From Branchiostoma floridae (taxonomy: Eukaryota; Chordata; Leptocardii; Amphioxiformes; Branchiostomatidae), in NCBI RefSeq assembly GCF_000003815.2, contig NC_049992.1, positions 8,034,976 through 8,098,975 on the forward strand: a stretch of 64,000 nucleotides of DNA. The letters run 5' to 3'. Under the pieces are notes generated by a model. The model saw nothing but the letters and a program-made list of their open reading frames with translations. It was not told the origin of the DNA and ran no database searches. The position numbers were made by a program, and so were the translations under genes. Positions 61,601 through 64,000 of this stretch are shown in pieces (position 1 is the stretch's first letter; each line of letters opens with the position of its first letter).

Positions 61601-61984
61601 GATATGATAAAACTCCCTTGAGTAATTCTTCACCAAAACAGATTTTCAGAGGATCTAGATTTCAAAATCTGGACCCCCCCTAGCAATGTCTCTTTGGGTG
61701 CTCGATAGGATTCAAAATCGAGGGGACGGAAAATGATTTCAGGCTAGCTACAACCCTGGTTAGGTGCAACAAGCCCAGCTTTTCTACACGTCTTGTGATT
61801 TGAGCATGCATTAGAATAGCAGTGTAACTGTGCACTGTACTGCTTTTGCATTACAACAAAAAGGTACTGGGCGGTTGACCCTTACCGAACTTTGCACACG
61901 GATCACATTGGGGACATCTGGGTCCATGTCCCAGGTACCATTTAGTGCCCGAAGCACTGAACTCACAGCCCGATCAAGAGCCTC
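28663..61984 (-). CDS. Prolyl 3-hydroxylase (leprecan family), 5'-incomplete in this window
   Basis: Minus-strand exons: 61984-61886 (less certain), 58977-58803, 57704-57579, 39841-39627, 34539-34398, 33830-33676, then 33237-33145 and/or 32807-32709, 31336-31186, 29957-29843, 29476-29404 and 28890-28663. All phases agree. P3H enzymes 3-hydroxylate proline in procollagen in the ER. The first exons encode the CRTAP-like TPR/Cys region (EYDKCRSSCE, then YVELLLCRRNC, then FHYLQYVYFQ and YLIFYPTDPMMTQNVDYF). A strongly acidic linker (EEEEEEEEEEDDEEDM) follows. The dioxygenase domain starts near SEEECK and includes the Fe ligands of HADNC (His and Asp), SAILYLNEGFKGGEF, the distal His of ENLHG and the 2-oxoglutarate Arg in GRRCALAMWYTL. 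The protein ends PKEEL, a KDEL-like retrieval signal. The catalytic residues are intact. The start codon and signal peptide exons were not found and may lie beyond 64000. P3H1/2/3 cannot be distinguished and the gene may be pro-orthologous to them. Confidence 0.9.
29404..29476 (-). CDS. Prolyl 3-hydroxylase exon, core dioxygenase strand
   Basis: A 73-base exon encoding AILYLNEGFKGGEFIFTH and ending ...TVQ. Acceptor tttattttcag, donor gtgaga. It joins the previous exon in phase 2 (TGG AG then T). This is the double-stranded beta-helix segment between the HxD motif and the distal histidine. Confidence 0.92.
30070..31170. repeat. 43 bp minisatellite, about 25 units, in a hydroxylase intron
   Basis: The unit is acctgtccttggtgctgaac followed by accttccacacacaaacatacag (43 bases), repeated with substitutions and some shortened units. 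A higher-order block of about 211 bases (starting 30151 and again 30362) is duplicated. It lies between the exons at 29957 and 31186. Because 43 is not a multiple of three and the minus-strand unit contains no stop codon in any frame, long open frames appear in all three minus frames. They are repeat artefacts unless shown to be expressed. Confidence 0.93.
31439..31772. mobile_element. hAT-like MITE with CAGGG...CCCTG ends
   Basis: Left end cagggataaacaagtccact, right end aaaacttgtccaaccctg. The interior repeats cgggcaagt and its complement, so it can fold. The flanks do not show a clean target duplication. Hydroxylase intron. Confidence 0.65.
32709..32807 (-). CDS. Hydroxylase alternative exon A
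   Basis: 99 bases, phase 0 at both ends, encoding GDGYKGRGAHAHTVYERFEG and then LTVLKAVE. It corresponds to the vertebrate P3H segment DGYRG...EKFEG.TVLKAL. The acceptor is catag (a second in-frame-usable cag-like site, ctag, lies four bases further) and the donor is the strong gtgggtaag. It is homologous to exon B (33145-33237). Confidence 0.88.
33145..33237 (-). CDS. Hydroxylase alternative exon B
   Basis: 93 bases, phase 0 at both ends, encoding GGTEGNGYEGDKHVHTEFER and then FDGLTVLQAAE. It aligns over its whole length with exon A. Acceptor tttttcag, donor a weaker gtttgt. Vertebrate P3H proteins have only one such segment, so A and B are most simply alternatives; tandem inclusion would also keep the frame. 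Confidence 0.85.
33676..33830 (-). CDS. Hydroxylase exon C, with non-standard donor
   Basis: Encodes (A)EPRVTKDVRYGYNMPGV... through ASEEECKMLAHLAK. The acceptor is tatttcccag. The 3' limit that keeps phase 0 for both exons A and B is aaag followed by gctagt, a GC-type donor with one mismatch to the usual aag|gcaagt. The alternative gt at 33672 (gcta|gtacat) gives phase 1 and would only suit a shifted acceptor of exon A. Confidence 0.8.
33945..34135 (-). pseudogene. Partial duplicate of hydroxylase exon C and its upstream intron
   Basis: The 33958-34130 stretch repeats 33806-33940: cacccggggttcggctggga against cacccggggctcagctggga, then tgttgtaaaagtcac(g)aa and tctctgtataa(g/a)tctgataa. On the minus strand the exonic part still has an acceptor (gtttcccag) and reads EPRVTKDV, then diverges. 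It looks like a broken, non-used copy of the first nine or so codons. Confidence 0.7.
34398..34539 (-). CDS. Hydroxylase acidic linker exon
   Basis: 142-base exon, phase 0 to 1, encoding FVIDGLQGNAWYQDQPN and then about 30 residues rich in Glu/Asp. It separates the CRTAP-like region from the dioxygenase domain, where vertebrate P3Hs have a variable charged segment. Acceptor gtgttccag, donor gtgagg. Confidence 0.85.
34755..34986. repeat. MITE, AGTTCACCTTTATCC family
   Basis: Left end taacgctagttaatctttat, right end aaaggtgaactagcgtta. Good internal symmetry around gatatc(a/t) blocks. Hydroxylase intron. Confidence 0.85.
35101..35312. repeat. Two-copy tandem duplication, about 110 bp
   Basis: gaggtcaggaattgcgaaaa at 35101 recurs as gaggtcaggaatttcgaaaa at 35211, followed in both by aat(t)acagc, accaa(c/t)tttt and tcataaacttt(c)ccctgtta. 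A minus-strand open frame of 120 codons over 35215-35577 includes this and has no domain I recognise. Confidence 0.7.
35580..37980. other. Intronic stretch, nothing recognised
   Basis: Part of the 5 kb hydroxylase intron between 34539 and 39627. No exon-like block, RNA gene or clear element was found. Confidence 0.5.
37985..38800. repeat. Diverged tandem repeat (about four units), interrupted by a MITE
   Basis: The phrase catatctcactgttgt(c/a)ttt(g)ggc recurs near 38025, 38190, 38590 and, weaker, 38740. Each is preceded by atacttc(a/t)a and followed by a tttt-rich segment. The MITE at 38239-38497 sits between the second and third units. Confidence 0.6.
38239..38497. repeat. MITE with AGGCCACACCAATTT ends, copy 2
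   Basis: taggccacaccaatttaa at the left; ttaaattggtgtggcctta at the right; subterminal gttggttcac(a/g)gatttt inverted as aaaatccgtgaaccaac. A probable partial third copy is at 60345-60390. Confidence 0.85.
39233..39418 (+). repeat. tRNA-derived SINE
   Basis: Contains a pol III A-box-like tggcgtaactggtagag and a B-box-like gggttcgatactc about 35 bases later, followed by a body with aaggcactatacac. The body matches the SINE at 58490-58670 (gccatgcccccgg.cttgtg, aaggcact.tac). Confidence 0.75.
39419..39540 (-). pseudogene. Degenerate partial copy of hydroxylase exon E plus intron
   Basis: The sequence tgccaatgtccacacatgta...catttgccactaagaac is repeated at 39538-39600 (next to the true exon 39841-39627). 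The adjacent exonic part at 39489-39530 reads, on the minus strand, ALYEVMELECKLLLD against AVHEVMELERKLLQD in the real exon. The rest of the exon and its donor are missing. Confidence 0.7.
39627..39841 (-). CDS. Hydroxylase exon E (CRTAP-like repeat)
   Basis: 215-base exon, phase 1 to 0, encoding LKDYPNVMRNAATYLIFYPT and on to KNFGDE. It includes YPTDPMMTQNVDYF, the counterpart of the N/D-D-x-VMxQN motif of CRTAP and P3H. Acceptor accatacag, donor gtgagt. Confidence 0.92.
39897..40190 (+). repeat. tRNA-headed SINE sharing its body with the 5S-headed SINE
   Basis: The head has A-box-like tggccgaatgggtagagtg and B-box-like gtgagtttgatcgc. The body has ggtcataccaaagac, gagtatgg.ag, cactaccagt.gact and gtgtagtga; the tail has gtgtggccca.ggctt and gagacgggtg. 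Body and tail match the minus-strand element at 47035-47305. Confidence 0.75.
41760..41989 (+). promoter_or_regulatory. Candidate 5' non-coding exon of the fibrinogen-domain gene
   Basis: A moderately GC-rich block ends in gcagag followed by gtatgtgag, a near-consensus donor, and contains no long frame. The next compatible acceptor on this strand is tttttccatacag at 47595. The transcription start is not defined. Confidence 0.35.
43007..43157. repeat. Short MITE with GAATACAACAC ends
   Basis: Left gaatacaacacagtatattc, right gaatacaccgtgttgtattc, which are inverted copies, enclosing a GC-rich core with ccctccggcggtacagatca. About 150 bases. Confidence 0.8.
45049..45485. repeat. 72 bp tandem array, six copies
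   Basis: ttttcccaaaatagattatg starts at 45054, 45126, 45198, 45270, 45342 and 45414, with only a few substitutions per copy. Because 72 is a multiple of three, the plus strand is open through the whole array and would encode six 24-residue repeats (KPFPKIDYAFDETFI...). There is an ATG at 44896 but no signal peptide, splice context or codon evidence. I regard it as a satellite within the large hydroxylase intron unless expression is shown. Confidence 0.9.
46648..47011. mobile_element. hAT-type MITE with 8 bp target duplication
   Basis: Ends cagggttctagccagc and gctggctagagccctg are inverted repeats. The flanks are atcacatt at 46639-46646 and at 47012-47019, a perfect 8 bp duplication (with one extra base at the left), as hAT transposases make. 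Subterminal ttccgtcag / ctgacggaa is also inverted. No transposase is encoded. Confidence 0.85.
47035..47305 (-). repeat. 5S rRNA-headed SINE (SINE3 type)
   Basis: Read on the minus strand, the head is a diverged 5S rRNA: gatctcagaagttaagcaac, then agtacttggatgggagacca and gatgttgtagcc. This includes the 5S internal promoter region (boxes A to C). The head is followed by a body with gtcataccaaagac, gagtatgg.ag and cactaccagt, shared with 39897-40190. It is not a functional 5S gene because the 5' third is degenerate and the 5S part runs straight into the SINE body. Confidence 0.8.
47596..48175 (+). promoter_or_regulatory. Probable 5' UTR of the fibrinogen-domain gene
   Basis: Starts after a good acceptor (tttttccatacag) and runs without an obvious donor into the initiator ATG at 48176. 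Short upstream frames are present. The minus-strand open frame here is a shadow. Confidence 0.45.
48176..57345 (+). CDS. Secreted fibrinogen-domain protein, angiopoietin/ANGPTL-like, 5 coding exons
   Basis: Exons are 48176-48376, 55181-55293, 55725-55800, 56085-56196 and 56654-57345. GT-AG introns with phases 0, 2, 0, 1; 397 aa. A hydrophobic signal peptide (MAMLFGTSILLTTLTVMHCL) is followed by a helical, coiled-coil-like stretch (LEDLRRVIKEVKKLESR, then LETRNARLENTLLFLQQRV). From about Cys173 a complete C-terminal fibrinogen domain follows: [31 protein letters not shown], the Ca-binding type DRDND, GGWWYSQCGWASLNG and the end MMVRPADF. The four expected cysteines are present. This order is that of angiopoietins and angiopoietin-like secreted ligands; other fibrinogen-related proteins (for example lectin-type FREPs) are the alternative. 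The gene is nested, antisense, in the hydroxylase intron 39842-57578 and its stop is only 233 bases from a hydroxylase exon. Confidence 0.92.
48377..49990. other. First coding intron of the fibrinogen-domain gene, nothing recognised
   Basis: AT-rich sequence with short open frames only. Confidence 0.5.
50001..50215 (+). mobile_element. One-ended copy of the CAGGGTTGTAGCCAGC element
   Basis: Starts cagggttgtagccagcctga and contains gggggatccgggggcatact, as at 27240. The other end is missing. Confidence 0.65.
51700..52700. mobile_element. 1 kb hAT-type element with perfect 8 bp target duplication
   Basis: Begins tagggctgggtatcggtaca and ends ccggtacccagccctA, inverted. It is flanked by cattgtac at 51692-51699 and 52701-52708. 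It contains ccgg-rich subterminal inverted blocks and, in its interior, a second MITE (51817-52386). It encodes no transposase. A truncated relative is at 13110-13313. Confidence 0.88.
51817..52386. repeat. TACTGTAAAT-family MITE, expanded, nested in the hAT-type element
   Basis: Starts tactgtaaatgcagaaatat and ends aaatgcatttacagta. The arms are the usual ttcgcggt / accgcgaa blocks, but the middle (about 51910-52265) holds about 350 bases of unrelated sequence, so it is either a longer progenitor or has itself been inserted into. Confidence 0.75.
54122..54690 (-). mobile_element. Internally deleted mariner-type transposon
   Basis: Terminal inverted repeats cgaggggcgttcaataagta and its complement, with one base difference, are flanked by TA at 54120 and 54691 (the mariner target). 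The minus strand carries the start of a mariner transposase, MEPVECRAVIRFLYLKGRTP and the following helix-turn-helix (YDIVKRWNPEFKHGRKSVE, PRPGRSS). It then jumps, in a shifted frame, to the family's C-terminal end (about 54210-54290: ...SCIKRWEKC...). The catalytic DD(D/E) core is entirely missing. It is a non-autonomous relic in intron 1 of the fibrinogen-domain gene. Confidence 0.88.
57579..57704 (-). CDS. Hydroxylase exon F (CRTAP-like repeat)
   Basis: 126-base exon, phase 1 to 1, encoding RYVELLLCRRNC... and FHYLQYVYFQ, matching the YxQVLxCKxxC...YHYLQFAYY block of CRTAP and P3H proteins. Acceptor tttttacag, donor gtaagt. Confidence 0.9.
58490..58670 (+). repeat. tRNA-derived SINE
   Basis: A-box-like tgtagtagagcattcgac and B-box-like gagttcgataatc, then gccatgcccccagccttgtg and gggaaaggcactttaca. 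It ends with a gtacctgatttcagtctggg segment and is the same family as 39233-39418. Confidence 0.75.
58803..58977 (-). CDS. Hydroxylase exon G (CRTAP-like repeat)
   Basis: 175-base exon, phase 0 to 1, encoding HKFMDGMDHYLMNQFEDARD, then LEEALELWYEEYDKCRSSCE. It corresponds to the TPR-like ...EEAL.LY...Y.ECR..CE unit of CRTAP/P3H. Acceptor atatttgtag, donor gtaggt. Confidence 0.88.
59204..59873. mobile_element. 670 bp element with imperfect terminal inverted repeats
   Basis: Left ttaaggtatcggaccggagt and ggaggttggcgg; right ccgccaactccggt and actccgacccggaacctta. These are inverted with a few mismatches. The interior is GC-poor and has no recognisable transposase. Hydroxylase intron. Confidence 0.65.
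60505..60604. other. Assembly gap, 100 N
   Basis: Run of exactly 100 N in a hydroxylase intron. Confidence 0.99.
60838..61028. repeat. MITE with TACTGTAAAT ends, copy 4
   Basis: Starts tactgtaaatgcagaaattt, ends aaatacatttacagta. Contains a small duplication of gtggattaatgttcgc. Hydroxylase intron. Confidence 0.85.
61481..61758 (-). mobile_element. Full-length CAGGG-type hAT MITE
   Basis: Left cagggctgtagccagc, right gctagctacaaccctg; flanks gttagatg and gttaggtg (7 of 8 identical), consistent with an 8 bp hAT target duplication. It is the only complete copy of the family seen at 27240 and 50001. Confidence 0.82.
61886..61984 (-). CDS. Probable hydroxylase exon H
   Basis: 99 bases, phase 0 at both ends, with a strong acceptor (ccctccccctccag) and donor gtaaggg. 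It encodes EALDRAVSSVLRALNG and then DPDVPNVIRVQSS. Joined to exon G this gives ...DPDVPNVIRVQSSHKFMDG, which can be lined up loosely with the segment preceding the repeat in vertebrate P3Hs. Phase and position fit, but similarity is weak, so another gene is possible. Confidence 0.55.
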
Positions 61985-62039
61985 CTGGAGGGGGAGGGAC
62001 GGAGTGAGAAAATAGTGGCAGAAAAAGTTACGGCCACAG

Positions 62040-62880
62040 AACACAGTATTCATCTGCGACCTCTGGAGTCTATCGCATTGCAGTTAAAAAATTTTAAACA
62101 CTTAGACTATGAAAAAGCCAACGAGGCAGAAACTGTCCTACATAGTAGATGAATAAGCTTTGCAGATCGTTTGAGTTGCAATGTGAAGTTTGCCCAGTTG
62201 GCATAAAAATGTTAGTGGACAACACAGCTGTCTGCTAGGGTCAGTGGGTCCCAGGTCTGATGACCTACATTGGATGCCATCTAAACACCAAATTCAATTA
62301 TTTCATATTTGACATTCATTCTTCCACTTCTCCAGTGCCTATCTTATGCACCACTTCTATTGCATGATTTCAACCACGTCAATGTCAGTCACTTTGTGGT
62401 CCTGAATAAACCATGTAAATTTCCATTGGTGAAATACTGTGTTCTGCTACCTTATAGGGTTGGGGGTGGGTAGTCCATTGGGTTGGTGCATGGGTGGGGG
62501 TTGTTGCGGCGAGGGGAGAGAGAAAATGCTCAGAGCTTTGGGAAAATTTGGGGTTTGCATCAGGAAGGGTATTTGTCAGACTCGTCCAGGTTAAATGGAG
62601 AGGCAAAGACAGCTGGAGGTTGGGGAAGTACTTGATAATTAGATTTAAAGGGACAAAGAACAAGCATATTATCAAAAGCAGAAGAGAAATGCATTGTCTG
62701 TAATTGTTACAATGTTTAAAACTCTAAGTGGAAATACTTGTTAGTTAGTGTTTTGTCAACACAAAATTTTCATCTACACTTTTCTTTACCCTGGGTGGGC
62801 AAGATGGCAGTTTGGAAATAAGAGAGTGCAGCGTAGTGCCAGGCATTGTACATGTACATTTTACATTGTCATGCAGTTTC
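62040..62880. other. Non-coding stretch, nothing recognised
   Basis: Intronic or upstream sequence of the hydroxylase. No exon with supported similarity was found. Confidence 0.5.
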
Positions 62881-62889
62881 CCCTATTAC

Positions 62890-63035
62890 CAGAAACACAC
62901 GGAAGCGAGTAGAAACAGTCTCCGGCTGGCTCCCAGGATTCAAACCTGCGCCGAATCCGGGCTACCAGCTCACAAACCCAACGCCATTAACCACTATACA
63001 CAAAAAGGCCAGACCCATTTGGCATGGTGACTTTG
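62890..63035 (-). repeat. tRNA-derived SINE, minus strand
   Basis: On the minus strand the phrase tgtatagtggttaatggcg (A-box region) is followed about 35 bases later by gcaggtttgaatcctggga (B-box). The overall layout is tRNA-like but the arms do not pair as a functional tRNA. Confidence 0.6.
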
Positions 63036-63039
63036 GTCA

Positions 63040-64000
63040 CTTTGGTGGGGATTGAATTCCACTGTTTCATACATTATGTGTGGGATTTGCAGTATGAGAG
63101 GTATCTGCTAGAGGGACAACCCTTTCTCAACATGGTGAAGAATTCTATTGAAAAAAAATTTGGATGATCTCAAATTCTCAAAATCCATGATAACTCATGA
63201 AATCTAACCCAACCCCAAACCTGACAAATGCATTGCTCCCACTTGTATCCGCCTATGTTGCATCTGCATTCAGTGTTCAAGACTCCTGCTATGCAGAGTC
63301 TGACAGAAATTTCTACTGTTAGAAGGACATCATACCTTCTCCACATAACTTGCCTCAAGGACATATTTGTGAGGGAAATTTAACTAGAACCCCGGCAGTA
63401 CACAGTTACAAAATTAATGTATGTTGACAGCTGCCTGGACTGTCAATCGTATTGTCTTATTGCACATCAATAAAAAGCATATTTAATACAGTATTATGAC
63501 AAAGCTACAAATCAACTTAAACCAAAGACATTTTAGAAAAGGCTTTGTTCTAAAACATTCTTCCTCCAATCCAGGAATCAGACGTAGTAACGAGACAGCT
63601 AGACGAGCAAAAATGTTGAGGCATCAAGCTCAATTCAAAGACAGTTCCATTCCAAGAAATGGTGGCATCTTAAAACAGCTGGAAGAACTTGAGAAAACAA
63701 GGTCACCGCTCTGAGGAAACAGCAGCCTTTGCTCCTGAAAATCTTACAATCTCTTGGTTCAATGCCAAGACTTCACCTTCAGTTAGCCCTCTGCTACTTT
63801 AAACAAGCTGTCATGTGCACAAACCACAAAGACAGAGATCTGGGTGTTACTCTTTTCACCCCTTGAAACCAGAAACTGAATTCAATTTGTGTGACAGTGA
63901 TAAAGTGATATGATCCAGTCTAGCTATTCTTCCACTGGTCAAAACAGAGAAGACTGACACTAGTACACTGTGTACAGTTTTTACAGGTTCTTTGTACTGG
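63040..64000. other. Non-coding or unresolved edge of the window
   Basis: Short frames only. A plus-strand frame ending at 63714 follows an acceptor-like ttcctccaatccag and is basic and helical, but has no known domain or partner exon. The missing 5' exons of the hydroxylase were not found here. Confidence 0.4.

Noticed and set aside
63305..63380. A possible further hydroxylase exon on the minus strand (reading ...KYVLEASYVEK before a gtatga donor)
   Set aside because: Acceptor is uncertain and similarity to the family is too weak to support it.
63540..63714. A basic helical plus-strand frame after an acceptor-like site
   Set aside because: No domain, no partner exon in the window; could be chance.
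1..64000. Search for CRISPR arrays, operons, prophage or toxin-antitoxin style systems
   Set aside because: Spliced genes and eukaryotic repeats throughout; the tandem repeats seen are minisatellites without spacer structure.

Overview
The window looks like chordate genomic DNA, most probably amphioxus (Branchiostoma). This is an inference from gene content and texture: compact multi-exon genes with GT-AG introns, chordate-type proteins, and an unusually dense, varied load of small inverted-repeat transposons and SINEs. Three 100-base N blocks (11657-11756, 15606-15705, 60505-60604) show that it is a scaffolded assembly.

Layout. Bases 1-7742 are repeat-rich with no confident gene; two weak minus-strand exon candidates lie at 6.4-7.1 kb. 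Two CAT-type (SLC7A family) amino-acid transporter genes follow, tail to tail: a plus-strand gene in four exons (7743-11299, 713 aa) and a diverged minus-strand paralogue in five exons (20214 down to 12855, 717 aa). At 21858-24412 lies a plus-strand four-exon gene for the mitochondrial MICOS subunit MIC10 (86 aa), head to head with the second transporter.

From about 62 kb down to 28663 on the minus strand runs a large prolyl 3-hydroxylase (leprecan) gene. Ten or eleven exons are visible; its 5' end is not identified and may lie outside the window. It encodes the CRTAP-like Cys-rich repeat region, an acidic linker and the complete Fe(II)/2-oxoglutarate dioxygenase domain, ending in a KDEL-like ER signal. 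Its 17.7 kb intron hosts, on the opposite strand, a five-coding-exon secreted fibrinogen-domain protein of angiopoietin/ANGPTL type (48176-57345, 397 aa) with probable upstream 5' non-coding exons.

The most interesting signals are in the hydroxylase gene. It has two tandem homologous, in-phase exons (33145-33237 and 32709-32807) that look like mutually exclusive alternatives, a probable GC-AG donor just before them, and degenerate partial copies of two further exons (about 33955 and 39490). The repeats are also informative: a 5S rRNA-headed SINE and a tRNA-headed SINE share the same body, a 1 kb hAT-type element with a perfect 8 bp target duplication has another MITE inside it, a mariner is reduced to its two coding ends, and there is a 43 bp minisatellite and a 72 bp in-frame tandem array. 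I found no CRISPR array, operon or other prokaryotic feature, and no wholly new system.
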